64,000 nt of DNA from Dasyornis broadbenti (taxonomy: Eukaryota; Chordata; Aves; Passeriformes; Dasyornithidae), in the NCBI GenBank assembly GCA_013397935.1, contig VZRN01003447.1, positions 960,872-1,024,871 on the forward strand, in the 5' to 3' direction. This document shows positions 11,201-26,200 of this stretch, one piece after another. The translations under genes and the position numbers were made by a program. Below the pieces are notes generated by a model. The model was not told the DNA's origin and did not search any database. It was given only the letters and a program-made list of their open reading frames with translations. How positions within the stretch are numbered: the stretch's first letter is position 1; each line of letters starts with the position of its first letter.

Positions 11201-14200
11201 TATGCTTTGCTAATTTAAATAATGGGGAACTGCAGTCACAGAATTTATGGTGTGAATAAAGTAGGAAATAAGTCTGTGCAAGAGACAAGTGTGTTTCAAA
11301 AATAAAGGAAGAGGCAATTAGTATAGATTAAGGAATGATAGATGTCAGCAGGTAGCCGTGGAAAGTAGAGGAAGAAGTTGCAGCTTGTTTTAAGCACCAG
11401 GACTGTCAGAAAGTGACAATTTTAGTGTAATACACATTCTTCCATATTGCAGAATTTCACAAGAAATCTCTGTGGAGATGTCTTTTTGCATTCATTCCTG
11501 TATATATTTAAAGTTTATTTCTTTAAATATTTAAAGTGTATTATTTCTGTTTTCCTTCTGATTTCAACATCTCAAAAAATTCCAAAGTTGACCATAAAAA
11601 TTACTTTGGCATCATAGGTAATTTTAGACTATTAGAAAGCATTCTTCTCCACATCCTTTAAAAATTGCGTTGGTTGCTTTGATCTCTGAAGACCCAGAGT
11701 AGGGCTTTATTGGCACAGCTTGGCACCATTGCAACCCTGCTGATGGTGATGGAGTTGGTGTTGTCAGAAGGCACAAAGTTGGGGGCTGTGTGTTACCAAC
11801 TACTTCAGGACTTGGTTAGCAGTTAACATGTGTATGTTTGTCTTTGTTCTGTTTCATGGCCTTCCACAGTGCTTTCTGCATTAAACCTAGTTTTCAGGAG
11901 ACAATCCAGCTGTGTAACCAGTCCTTTTCCCTAAGTAAAGGCACAATTTTAACCCTTGAAATCCACCTCAAGCATAATTAAGAGGGTTTAGGTACTATGA
12001 AAGCATTTTAGTAATCTGGTGCTCAGGTTTACGACCCTAAAAAAGTAGAATTTTGTGATGTTGGCTAGTTACCATGAAGTGATTCTTCACGTGATTCAGA
12101 AAAAGCTAAAAGCAAAGAAATTGTGTATTGGCAACATCCTGTGTAATCAGATAGCTGAATTACAAGTATTTACAGAGAAAAAGGGGACAGAATGCAACAG
12201 GAAACATGAGCATTTTTAAGTGATTTTTTTTGTGATTTTTTTTTTTTTTTTTTAAATAGTATCAAGGGTTGGCTGGAACAAGCACTAATGAAGTATTGCA
12301 GCTCTATGCTGCTCACGGGCAGCAGCTGAAATTGCAGAGAAGTTCTGTTGTAACCCAGCTGCATGGAGCAATAAAGGTAAAGACATTCAGTAATAACCTA
12401 GGCATAATCTGACCTAAACGTTTACATGCTTGTCAAATATAGTAAACCCCAGAAAATGGTGTGGTATGAACCTGATCTGTGGCTTTATTGTATTCACAGG
12501 AGAGCTTGCAGTGAGGTGTAGCAATGATTTTATAGTGGTTTTTCTGTAATAGGCTGCAAAGTCACCTGAAAGGCTGGTAAAAGTGGATGCTCTGATGCTC
12601 CTGAGCTTCAGGATCTTTCATATAGGGTGCTATTAATACCTGAGCTAGATATTTTTATAATCCAAACTTCACAGTTCCTCATTTGACTGTCATATAGACA
12701 TCCCCTAAAAACCCAGTAATTGTGATATACTTTAACCAGATAGGCAAATCCTTTAAAAAAGCATTTGTGATCTCCACTGACTACTAAGAGTTCTCTGGCA
12801 GATTTCAGGAGAGGAGTAGTTTGCTGTATCTCACTCAGGTTGTTTTAATTTTGCATTAGAGAGACTGAAACTGTTCTCCCAGTGCCAGTACCATAATACT
12901 TTCCTTTGTTGAAGTACTTACTTGTGAAGTTAGTCCATAGAATAGTGAGCTCCTTTTAGTGACACTACCAAATACCAGCTTTTTGCAGGGCAGCACTGAA
13001 TGCCTGCTTGAAATGACTGACAAGTATCTCGGGAAAAAAATCTGTTTCTTAACACACAGAAGGATGCACCTTAACTGTAGGATTGCTGGACTAGATGATT
13101 GTTGTAGGTCCCTTCCAACAGAACTATTCTGTTTTATTCTAATTGCAGTGGTTCTGCTTTGTAAATTTTGTGGTGGTACTTCACATTTTTGGTTAGCTAG
13201 AATGGCAGAACTGCTTGTGATGCAATACCAGTGGATTGAGATAGTAAACTATCAGATGTCAATGAATACTAGGAGGGAGCAAAGCTCTCCAAACAAAAGT
13301 CTAGATCAACAGTCATCCTGTACCCACAATAACAAAAAAATACTTCTTCCCACTTATGTTCTGTAGATTTTGAGAGTGCGAAATTGAGTGATTTTGTCCC
13401 TTTAGTTTAGATTGCCTTTTTGTCATGGAAACTAATTGTTTAATTCAAAGTCAGTATCACAAATGGAAAAATAAAATGTCACAGAATGTGTTTAACACTT
13501 TGTATAAGGTTGACAATGAAGCATCACAGTGCTTCTGTGAGATAAGGTGTTGTTAAGTTTAGCTTACAGATGCCTTTACATGTCTATTTCAGGACTTGGG
13601 TGTCAAGAAGTTTACTAATCCTAAAATCAGGTCAATTTGTTTTTATTTATTTGGACTTGTAAGTGAATATAAGGTGATCTTACAAACATTTAAAAGTCTC
13701 ATCATGTATGATACACTGAGTTACATCCATAATACAAATACTTTTCTGAGCAGTAAGTTTCTGATCTTTTCAAAATACATCTGTTCTCATAGGAAGACCT
13801 GGAACTAGCTTATTTAAGAAATGACTTAAGAGTGAATCCTAGCAAATACCTTCTGATCGAAGTGTGGAAAATGAAAGTAGTAAGTGATATATGGATCACA
13901 ATTTTTCATTTCTAATTCTGGGTATGCCTTACAAGTGGGCAGAACACACACATGCTCACACATGCTTATTTTTGTCTGATGAAGTAAGAGAGAGACTTCG
14001 TTATTCCTGAAGCTGTGTTACAGTCAAAGTATGTGTGATAAGATGATAAGGATCCATAAAGCCTTACTGAAATTTTTAGAAAATTACATTGCTAAATCTC
14101 GTGCAAGATCCTTCTCTAAACATGCTGAAAGATATACTTCTGAAGGCTTCCTTCCATCAAGTAGAGGGTTCTTCCTCTACATACAAATATCTCACCATAA

Positions 14201-17200
14201 TAATTTGGGTTGTTATATTGATTCTTCTTAACTGCTGGTTTTGTGTCTTTATAACGTATTTTTCTTCTTGCTGAGAAGAAGCTTAAACAAGACCTGAAGA
14301 GCCTCCGTTCATTTGCTCTTGAGTTTTCAAAAGACTTTCAACGTCAAAGCAAGGCTTGTCTTTACCAAGTTCTGGCAGCAGTCCAGGGGATACAGCTGCA
14401 AAATGAAGCAATGCAAAGTAAGGCTCATTGCACTTACATTTCAAACATGTAACATCTACAGTGTAATTGCTAAATGTTACTAACATTAAAAGGTTGTGTT
14501 TGATTTTTGAGAAATGTGTCACTGAAATTGTAGCACTTGTTTCTTGTTTGACATTAAATCATCAAGGAGTTCTGAAGCATTAGAAGTAGTACAAATAACT
14601 CTGCAGAGGTTATGACTGATAATTTGGATTTGTCTTTTGTGTGGATTACAGCTGCTGTTAGACTGCTGCTGAGTTGGCTCAGCTGTAACATTTTTAAGTT
14701 GAAGTTCTCAGGCTTGTTTTCTTGGCTATAAAGATATAAATAATGCATTGCTTTATAAAGCTGAAATCTGTCTGCTTTTGACTGTATCAGAAAAAGACTT
14801 GGCTGATTTGAGAGGTTTCTGAAAATACTGCCTGAAATTAGGATAGACTTGATTTTTAATATTTCTGTGTATTTATTGAAAAAAAAATAGTTCCAAAGCA
14901 AAAACCAGTAGCACTTGCTGGACTGTAGATTACTAACAGGACATGGAGTGCTGTTTTGGAATTCAGGTACTTCCTTGTTCACGTGTACATAGGAAGGAGA
15001 CCCAGTGCGCTGGTGCTCTCTGCCCTCATCACTGAGGAGTAAGTACATTGGTCCTACACCTGGATCCCATGGTATGGATCTCAGCACTTGCTTTCAATAT
15101 CCTTGATTCTGGTGAAGCTCCTACCAGGCCTGAGAAGCACCTGACGCATGCTGTGCTTAAATTGTTTGAAGCTAGCAGCCTGAGGACCTAACAACAAATG
15201 TACAAATTTATAATCAGAGACCCTGTGTGATGCTCTGATATCCATATGTTGCCATTTAAAAGGTACATTTTTCTTCTGCTCTTCTTTCTTTGAATTATTT
15301 CATTTTGGGTCTGATTTGATTCAGTGCAACTCCTCGTGTCAGTAGCAACAAACAGCACTCTTGGTGACGGCTGTTTACAGAACTTAACCCCCTGTATGTT
15401 ATGTACTAAGTTATGACTAAAATTGATTTGATTTCTGTATTATCCTTGTAGAGAGCATGCTCAATCAAGGTGTCTTTAAAATAGAAAAAAAAAAGCCAAA
15501 GTGGATAATTAACTTTATCTAAAAAGTGAATGTTTCTCTTATTAAAGCAGGGTGCTAAATGAACAGATGGGAGTTTGGATTTGAGCTATTGTGGTGTAAA
15601 TCATTAGTAAGTATTCCTTCAGAGGCCTGGCAAAATTCTGCTGACTTTTCTCAATTTGCACTTCCTGGTGCATTATTGTTTGAAATCATAAGCAGGAGAA
15701 GCTTCCCTGACTTTAACAAAATTACTTTGGTGGATGACTTTTGGTTTGAATTTGGCTGGTTTACTGTTCTCTGTCAAATGTTTTAGATAGAGATTCTATT
15801 GTTAAGGTTAAATATGGCCATTGGAATTGCCATCCTTAAATTGCATGTAATCTTTTGTAGACAGAAAGCCCTAAGTATATATTTTGGAGACAGTATATAT
15901 TACCAGTTTAATCTTAAAATAGAGATTGAAAACAAGGGAGAGAATTATAGAGAAACATTTGAGTAGGTTAATGTCAAGATTGTAATTGACATGCAACAAA
16001 CTACAACGCTTTCCTGTAATAATCAAGTAGTCCTTTGCCTAGAAATATTTATTCACAGTCTGAAAACCAGGCTACTGCCACCTTTCCCACTGGAATTTAA
16101 GTAGCACCAATTCATAAGAGAGAGAAGTGCCCGTTATTCTGTTGTTACAGACCTGTTTCCCTCATGAACAAAGCTGCTGTCATTTTTGCTAAAAATACTC
16201 ACCACCCAACTGTAATGATGCTACTGAGATAGATGCAGTAATTCAGCAGGTTTTTGGAAGGGTAGGAATTTTTGAAAATGTAAGATTACCTTTTAGATTG
16301 CTTCACCATGCAGGTATTCTTAGAGGAAATGAGAGTTTCTGTGCTGCTGCAGCCCAGTGACTTAGATAAACTTTGCAATTCCAGGAGACTTTCTCTATGG
16401 GGTGGGGAAGAAGGAAAAGGAGCTTATTTCCCATTTTGTCCATGTGTTAACATCTATGTGCTTCGCTCCTGTTGGAGAAAGCTGAGCTCTGCACTGTGCT
16501 AGTGACTTGTATTTGTGGAATGTGAACTACCATCATCTTTTATCCTCAACTCCACGGGTGAATCTGCCAGCTCAGCTGTCTTTTGAAAGTATTTCTGTCT
16601 TAGTGTGGAGTAGGGGACTAAGACAGGGACATTTCATCCAGCAACAGAAAAATTGGCTTTCCCAGAAAATTTCCATATAGATCAATGAGATGGGCAAAGG
16701 ATGGGGAAAAGGGATGTCTATAATGGCTGCAGGCATATAGTGACTACTTCTATAATGAAGACTGTGTTATTGGTATTTTGAAACAGATGTACCTGATGTC
16801 TATCCATAGGTTAAGGATGAATAGCTTGCAGCTGATATCAAGCACAAAACTAGGAAAATGTTAAATAAGTGTTTATATTTGTAACTGTATAACCCTACTT
16901 TCAGAAAAAAATAGAAGTTCAGAAATAATTTATGCATTAGGAAACTTGGATCTGTGAAGTATTTTCATGCTGCACGTAAAGCTTTATAGAAGGTGAACAT
17001 TAAAATCGATGGTTCAGTCTTACAAATACCAAAATGCCATCTGGTACATGCAACATCTTGACCCATTTTCTAGAGATTGCAGTCCTCCACCTATTGCTCA
17101 AAAGCTCTGGTGTCAAATCAAGAAAATCCAGGGTTGACTTCTGTTTTCAAAGTTATCTTCACCATAGAAGTGCTAGTCAGAAAAAAAAGTAGTAATTAGG

Positions 17201-20200
17201 GTCTAAATTATCTGAAACTGAATCTATAATGTCCAGTCAGCTTCTCAGAGTCCTCATGAAGAGACCATTTTAAATACTGAAAAAAAGTTAGTAATTTTTT
17301 TTTTTTTTTTTTTTTTTTTAAGACTGGAATAATGGAAAAGTGCCCTCAGTATCTATTGCTTTGCCTTACTGCTCGTTTAAGAGACTTGGAACTCAAAGTG
17401 TGTGTATACAAATTTGTAAATGAAGATACTTATTATGGAGATTACTTGAATAATCAATGGATTCTAACCTTGTGTTTTAAAAAATACAGTATGATTAGGG
17501 ATCAGTGACTGTAAGAGGCCATTTTGACAATTTATGGTAACATATTTGCATGGGATTCTGCAAACCAAAGCATGCTAGTGTTACTTCACATTCAGGATGC
17601 AAGAGAAGGATTTTTCATAGTGAAACTCTTGAGACTTCGATTCCCCAGCTATTAGCATCATGTTTCCCCTGCGTGCATGCACTTGTGGAGGAACACTTTG
17701 AGTTGGAGGTGAACAGCAAGGGTATTAGAAAAAAAAGATCTGAGAAATCTCTAGTGTAAACAAATGTCCCTTGAAGTGACCTGATTCTTAGTCTATATCA
17801 GAGAGAATAAATCATATGTGTGACCATGCGGAGATACTAAGTCTGTTCCTTGCTCTGCAAGGTAGCTCACGTTGAGGCTGGTGGCCGTACTGCTAACTCA
17901 GCTCTCAGACCTTGGTTTTGACTACTTGATACTCTACATCTCCAAACTACTCACTAATTGCTGGGAAGATTGATTTCCCACCAGGGTTCCTAAAGGCTTG
18001 CTTTTTACACAAGCTTATAGTCACATAATGTGCCTTCTGGGCTATATGTTTGTGTTAGGTCTGCCCAGTATTAATGTAACTGGGCTGACATAAAAACCAT
18101 TTGTGAAATTAGAAGGCTTTTATAATGACCCGTATCGCTCTTCTTAGTTTTGTGAAAGAGACTCCTTAGGGTACAAATGATCAATCTTTCCTATGAAATC
18201 CTCATGGAGTGATGGACCTGTCTTAAAGGGGAACCTTACAACTGTTGTAAAGGGTTAGTAGCACAGTGAGGCTGAGGATAAGTGACAGGTTAACTTCTTG
18301 TAAAGTTAGCCCACATGAGTCTAATAACTGCAGATGTGGTATGAGCCTTGCAAGTGCCAGTCTCTTCTAGCAGCAGGCTGCTTCAAGTTTCGGTTTCAGG
18401 CTTTGCTGGCAGATAACATCACTCTAACTGAACTGACATATTTGAAGTGCCTTTAAATACCTTATGTTCTTGATTGCTTTTCAAGACTTCACATGTGTAC
18501 TTGTGGTAATTATTTGTAGCTTTACATAGCAAGAATGATGGGATTTTTCATAGGTGTCTAGTAAATCAGAAACTAAGCCTCCTAATTGACATTTGGTGGA
18601 AGTTGAGAAGGTTTGTGCTTCTATTTCATGAGGTGCTACTGGACAATTCCTTTTGTAAAGTCATGGAGTTTATTTCTCTGAAACTGCTTTCTTCTAGTGT
18701 TTCAGATAAAAGCTTTTGATCTTGAACAGTCTCTACAAGAGGTGACAGAGAGATATGAGAAAGAAAAGCAGAAGAGGAAGGCTCTACATAACAGCTTAGT
18801 TGTACGTATGTTTAATGACAGACCATTGGCTTATTTGGTTGACATTATTCCCATAATTTCCTCACCAATAAAAGTAAAGAATATACTTCACATGGATATA
18901 TCACCTCCCCCAGCTGTCTATATATGATGTGTTTATTTGCTGAAGCACATTTGTCTTACAATAAACCCCACCCCTTTCTTTTTACACAAGCATCTTCAAA
19001 ATGCACTCATGTGGCATACTGCCCTAAGGAGTATCATCCATTTTGAATAATGGACAAAAGATGAGTTTCTTCATCCTCTTCTCTAAATTTGCATCTTCTG
19101 AAATGTTCTAAGATTCTTAAAATTATTAACTTGAAATTGCAAAATGGTCATCTTTTATTTTTCCAAGTATGTCTAGTGGTATCTTACTCAGCCATTAGTG
19201 ATGGTTCATTTGGAATTAATTTTTTCCTATTTGTACTTAAAATTTACTCTTCCCGCCGTCCCCACAAATGGCTAGGTTTGGGTTGCCTGATTCAGGACCT
19301 GGTTTTTAGAAACACAAGCTGCCTTCAAACAAAATTTTTTATAGTTTTTCTACCTGGGACAATGAAGCTCTTTGTTAAAGAGTACTTACCTTCTAGATTA
19401 TGCCTTGTGTTGCAGTTTATTGAAAGGATATTCCCCAGAGCAGTGGGGCATTAATGCCAGTGGTCAATAGTCATCACAGGCAAGCTGTGTTCAGTTATAC
19501 AAGATGAGAACTGATCACCCACAAAAAGGAAGAGATAAACTGAGGTCTAAAATGGCCTACAGAGAAAAATCAGCATGACTTTTAATCATGTAGGAACACA
19601 CCATGGACAGGAAAATGTACAATGTTTTATATTCCACTTCTTCTTCAGGACTGGTGGAAGAGAAATGGAGTGTGTAATTCTGTCTGTTGAGTTAGTATAG
19701 GTGTCTGAAGAAGGTCAGGTAAGGAGGAAGCTGAAAAAGGAAGGGAAGGGAAAAATGGCTCAGAGGGTGTTTTTTTTGGCCCTATGAACTGGAGAGTGCT
19801 ATACAATGCTCTGAAGAGCTCATATGTCCTCAAGTACTTTCTCCTATCTTAGTAAGACAAGTATTGATTCTACTTTTCTCCCCAGAGAGTCTAGGGCTAT
19901 GATGTGGTAAACACCTTCTTTCTTAAACATGTTTGTGTCTGACAAATTTCAGTATATTTAGCCTCTCCAGTAACTTCTGTTAAATACAGCTTAATATTCT
20001 TACCCCAGGAACTGAGAGGAAATATCAGAGTCCACTGCAGGATTCGACCATTGCTACCTTTTGATGATGCTGCTGGACTTTCAGTCTCCCAAGACAGGTA
20101 ATTTATTTTGGTTGTGTTAGATCCTACCTAACTCTTAATTAAAACACAGAGAAAACAATAGTTACATTTATATGAGAACAACTGTGCCCTTGATTTTTCT

Positions 20201-23200
20201 GGTTTTGTGTGTGTGGGGAGACAATGATGGTATCATAAAAACTAATTGCTGTTTTCTTTCTCCTGCTAAATTGGCTCTAGCTGGTCTCATCCCCCTGTCT
20301 AAAAGTATGTCTACCTCAATAGAAAGCCATAGCTGTTCTGCCAAGCCAGGATTATCCTTGGCTTGGCAGAAGTAACACAGCTGCAATCAGTTTAGAGTGT
20401 ATTCGCTATCCTGTACAAATACTGGGATGCAGTAATGTAAGAGATACCAGAAGTCGTGGGTAAGAGGAACACACTCAGTGTTACAATTGTTTTGTAACGC
20501 TATAGCACACATTGGCTGTCAGCACAAACATTGGTAATTCTGTTGCAGTCTAATTTGGCTCTGCATCCCTAATTTATAATACATTTACTGTAACTGATGT
20601 GTCAAAACATTCCAAGATCCAAAAGAAAAAGAATTAGATGCACGTCTCTGCTTAACATGCTGAATTCTCCATAGATGACTAACATGAAAGAGAATAGGGA
20701 TTGAACTGTATACAAAGAAAGAAAGAAGGGGAAAACTAGGTGGGTGGCTAGAAACCAGTAACATTATCATTTGCTTCATCAGTAAATAGCTGATTTCGGG
20801 CTTTATTGTACTTTTACTGCCTGGTAATTCTAAAAGAGTACATTCAGTGTTTCAAAGTTTATTAATTATTGGCAATCTTACAAAAAAAGAAGAAAGAATT
20901 GTTTTAATTAAAACAACATCAAAAATAACAGACAAGATATTTCAAGAAGCCTGAAGTTGAAACTTGCAACAACCTGTGCTTGGTATATCTGGGAAGGAAC
21001 CCACTCATTTATTTTGTTGCAGTATGAAATAGTACAATTAGGTGCTGGCTTGCAGTGTAAAACAGGATGGACTGGGCCAAACAAACAATTGTCAAGAGTA
21101 ACTTTTCTTCATGTATCAAAAAGTAATTTAAATGAAACTTATCTGCAAAACTATGGACTGATTCTCCAAAAACTTGCACACATAAATAAGTTTATGCACC
21201 TCAGGAATCCCAGTCAGTGTTTGGTCTAATCATGGATTCAAGATCAGGGACAAATACCTGAAAAGAGGGTGTTTTTCTAAAGTGAAAGCCTCTTGTTATA
21301 AGCTCATGCAACAATCACAAAGTAATAGAATGGCTTGCATGTGAATGAGTCTTAATTTGGTTTGTTCTAAATGTCTTTTCTCAAGCAGATTATTTTGCTT
21401 GATTGCACTTTGATTTGTTCTTTATTCACAATTAACTGTAGTGTCAGTATGTACATAGAGCACAATAGTAGTGGCAATTCTGAAAGGTACTCTAAAGACA
21501 GTGTGTAGTTCACAGACACTTTAAACATTGGTTTTCCTCAGCTAAGTGGAAAACTTGTGGTTTGAAAAGTACCTATTTTTCCACTATTGGTGCTTTTTTC
21601 TTCCTTTACAGGCAAAGAAACTTTTCAGAAAAAGTGGCATATGCAGCTGATGATGTGAGTATTTGATGGTGAAATTCAAAAGCACATTCATAGATACTAG
21701 AAGAAGAAACAAGAGGGTCATGAGAACCACGAGTTTAAAAAGTAAAACCAGCAAGGTCAGGTGGTGCCCAGACTTGATTACCCATGGGTGCAATAGCAGG
21801 TGGTTTGTGCTGTTTTCATCCTGAGTCTTTATAGTGGTCATAGCTTGGAGCTTCTGCTGGTGCAACCATTCTTTAACCAGAGGTTGAATGTTGGCAACAG
21901 TCAAACTGCTGCTGACTTCCTGCAGTCAGTCGCTTTGAGCCACTTGTATGTGCTGTAGCTATTCCTAAAATTAAGTCAGGCTTTTTGCAAATTTTACTAT
22001 TGCAGCACAGCTAATGGATTAGGAGAGAAATATGACACCTAGGAACCACAGCAGCCTACATGGTGCTGCAGTCAAGCATGTTAAAGTATCCTGGCTTAGA
22101 TCCATTGGAGGAAGAATGATCATTGAGGTTGCAAATCCAAATGACATTCCAGCATTAATTGAGGCCATTACCAAGATATAAAATTTTAAAAAGCACAGTA
22201 GTGTGAGCTAAGGTCAAAGTATTAACTTGGGTTTTAATTTTCTTCACTGCCATAGTTCTTAGTTGGTCGCTCACTGTTACTTGCATGGTGATGAGCCAAA
22301 TTCTCTTTTATAGTGCAGTGCTTAAAACATTGCTAAAGTGACCTACAGTACGTTATGCATTTAAATCTCCCAAATTATAGTTTCATTAGGCAGGTCTCAC
22401 TTGCATAATGTGGATGATTATATCTATCCATACATATATAAGTGCAATTAGGTACCTAATGGAGCACATGGAGAGATGAAGAAAGAGTTAATATGTCAGG
22501 AGATAAAAACAGGGATCTGTAATGGTAGACATAGTATTCTCGATACCTTGACATATTTATTGTACTATAAAATACTGCAGCCATTTCTGACCTGTTAAGT
22601 TTTATTGCATAAGGATGAAATTAGGGAATATTTAGGTTTTGGATTATTTCATATAGATATCTGATGTATTACAGTATCTGCATGTTTACAGGTAAAGCAG
22701 TGTCTGCTTGCTTATGCCAATTTATGAGTTTTAGTTTGTATGAAAGAGTGACCTGGTAACCTTCAATGCGCTAATCTTATGAAATATTTCAGGAATATAA
22801 ATATAAGCATGTACTTGATTGAGAAATGAAATTTGCAAGATACTTACTTCCTGGTTTTGGAAAACAGAACATAGACTTCAAATGTTTTATTAGTTTGCCT
22901 TGACATGTATTTAGTTAAAATACTTTGATCAAATACCTGAAGTCTTTATGTTAGTTTCTTAACATGAATTTATCTTCTTTAAGGAAAAAAAAACTGTTAC
23001 AAGAATCCTTCTTACAAAAAACAGTCAGTTTAGACTAATCTTACAAAAGTAAAGGAAAGCAATATTTACTGCCTGTTTATTTTGCTTTTAACAACTGAAG
23101 CTGTTATGCTTGTGGCTAGGATAAATGTGCAATTTTCAGATTATAATATGGGGCTTAATTTATTATTGAGCTTTTAGTTGCAATACAGTCAAAGCTTGTA

Positions 23201-26200
23201 TTTCTGGAAATAAGTTAACCATCTCCCAGACAATGATTTAAAGGAAGTTTTAGATCAAGGTGAAGGAAGACTTTCTGTGATAGCAGTGTTGAGTTTATTA
23301 GTTTTACTTTTTAGATCATTACTGTCTTTCCAGATTTTTTTTCCTAAAAATACTTTGTGTGTAACATAATGAGGCAGTTATTTGTCATGATCATATTAGA
23401 AAGCAGGGCCACATTTGCAAACCAGATTCACGGAGACTACATGACTTCCATTTAATGTCTGAGTGTTTTTTCTTTTGTTTGTTTAGAGATTCATATCATT
23501 CTTAAAAGACACATGGTCTTTTCCAGCATCTTGCTCATCTTGTCAGGAAAATCATTATTCTGATTCTAAGCCTAAAAAAGGCAAAGAATTTTACAGGATG
23601 TACAGAAGAGTATTTCATTTCAGTTTTTGAGTAACTTGAAGATTTTTGAAATTTTCTTTCTGCTGTCCTGTGTATGCTCAGCTCCTCAACATAACATTAA
23701 CAACTGTCTGAGCCTTTCTTCTGAAGCTTGTTGTGCAATAACTGCGGAGAGTGAGTACACACCACACATCAAGTTGAACCTCCACACTGATTAGGACACT
23801 AAGCAGTGCTGGTATTGTCACTTCCTGAGAAAACGAGCAGACGAGGAGGTACTGAATGCACAGACTCTTCAGGTGGTGACAGCCAAAGGGGGAATGGATG
23901 CAATCTGAAATTCAGGAAATTCAGCCTAAACATGGGAAGAAGCTTTGAGGGTGGTCAAACAGTGGCACAGGTTGCCCAGAGAGGGTTTGGATCTACATCT
24001 TTAGAGATACTCAAAATCTGACTGGACATGGTCATTACAAATGCTTATGTGAAACTTCTGCCTATTAACAGTCAATTCTTTTGTTTCTATGTTATGCGAA
24101 GAGAGGTTTTTTCTGTCTCATTTCCCACCTTAGAGAAGGCTGGTCTGCAAGTAAATTCGATATCTGAATCAGAAATGTGTTCCATAATTCTATATCCTTT
24201 TCACCGTTTTTCCTTTTTCCTTCCCCTAGAGCCTGTTGGTTACTGATCCTATTAGAATTTCTGTGTCAGGCCATTTTGTAGCAGTGTTGTACTGACTTCT
24301 GTATTCAGCTAAATTTGTCAGTACTGGCGTGGGTAACATAGTTCATTCTATAGAGTAGGTGTTTTGTCATGATTAGTTCAATAATGATACATTTCTTTTC
24401 TCCAAAGAGGTAGAAATACTTGTAAACTCAAAGCAAGAAATTTTTTGTTTGTTAGCTCTTTGCATGCGGGACGCTCTGTTATGTGATTGTCATTTGCTCG
24501 GCTCTTTATGACTTCAGTCTGTGGCAATACTTATTTGAAGGCCACTAGTTCAGCAGTCCCAGCTACTTGTCTGAAGCACATTAGGAATTTCAACACTCCC
24601 ATCAAATGCAGTAATGTAACCACAGGTAAGGTAGAAAATCTCCTTGAATTGGATGAAGTATTTTATGTCCTAGAGAGCTTCCACCCAAATTCTTGTAAAC
24701 TCCCACATCTTTCTTCTTTGCTTTTCTCACCAATAAAGCAGCATTTGTTGTGAAGAGCCGAAGGGCACGGAATATGCTACATAAGCCATGTCAGGCTGCT
24801 GTGATTGTTTAAAGAGCTGCTTACATATTTGCCAGACTTAAAAAGCTACTGTTAACTCATCTGAAAATTGGATTCAACTAAGAACTCATGGAATTCTAGG
24901 GATTGAATTCTAAGGTAGTGCAGCTCTTTCTCTTAGTTGTGGACTAGCATGTTATTTAATGGAATTTAATGAAATGTGCATCTTCTGCTTAGTTCTAGAC
25001 CTAACTATGTATGAAGTCAATCTGAAAAGACACTGTGAAAATTTGCCCAGCAATAGAAAAAAGAACTTTCTGCCTGTGGTGGCAGTTAGGGATGTTGGGT
25101 TTTCTTGCCTGTGACTTTCTAGGTATAAAAAAAGTTCAGGTAAGGGTTTGGATCTTTCTCTTGAACTTAAGTGCATGTTTTGTGTTCATTGTTATTTAAT
25201 AACCTGAATGGGTTTTGAGAGCCTTTCTTACGGTTTTGCGAGTTCACTGCAATATACAGGCTCTAAAGCCTCATGTATTGGTGACTGCTGGAGAAGGGCC
25301 TTAGAGCTCCTGATCCTTAAAGCTGTAACCAAATATGCATCAATTCTAAATACATTAGAATTGATGCATATTTGGTTTTGTGTGTGCCTGTGATATTAAC
25401 TACAGATAGTTTGGTTTTTTTTTTTCTCTTAGGAAACTGTCCTTGTCAAGTGCAGCCGTCCTGGTCATACATCAATAAACAAGACTTTTCAGTTTGAGAG
25501 GTGGGTAGTCCTGTGTAGCAATCTGGAAATCTGGCTTGCTGGGAGATTTGTATAGTGAAGACTAATTTTTTTAATAGGCATTGCTAGAGGGTAATACTTT
25601 TTTTGGCTGGGTTTTTTGAGCGGGGGAGGCAGAGGGAGAAATCTCAGGGTTTTTTTAATGTGATATTTATGTTCTTCCCAGGACAGAATAATGTACTCCA
25701 GGGTATAGTCTTCCCTCTCAGTAAGGATTACTGATATGCCTAAGTTTGAAGCCTGTATTGAGACTTATTTCACCCTTTTCCCAATCTGTCATGATCCTTG
25801 CAACATATTGCAAGGTAGCAGAATGTTTTAAAGGTAAGGAAGTCATGTTTGCCTTTCAGTACTTAAAGGGAGCTCGTAAGAAAATGGGGCCTAACTTTTT
25901 AGTAGGGCATGTTGCAATAGGAACAGGGTAATGGTTTTAAACTAAAAGAGGGTCAAGACTAAACAAAAGAGGGTTAAGACTAGATATAAGGAAGAATTTT
26001 TTTTACAATTAACCTGTTCAAACACTGGAACAGGTTTCCCAGAGAGCGAGTAGTTACCAGATTGCTGGAAACATCTGAGATCAGGTGGGATGGGGCTCTG
26101 AGCAACCTGATCCAGTTGATGGCCCTGCTGATTGCAGGGAGATTGGACTAGGTGACCTTTAAAGGTTCCTTAAAACCCAAACAATTCAATGATTCTATGA

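Noticed and set aside
14554..15087. 177-codon minus-strand open frame in a KIF25 intron
   Set aside because: It starts at a GTG, has no family resemblance or splice support, and lies in an intron; treated as chance.
21584..21904. 106-codon minus-strand frame overlapping a KIF25 exon
   Set aside because: It is antisense to the real short exon 21612-21654 and has a low-complexity leucine-rich composition.
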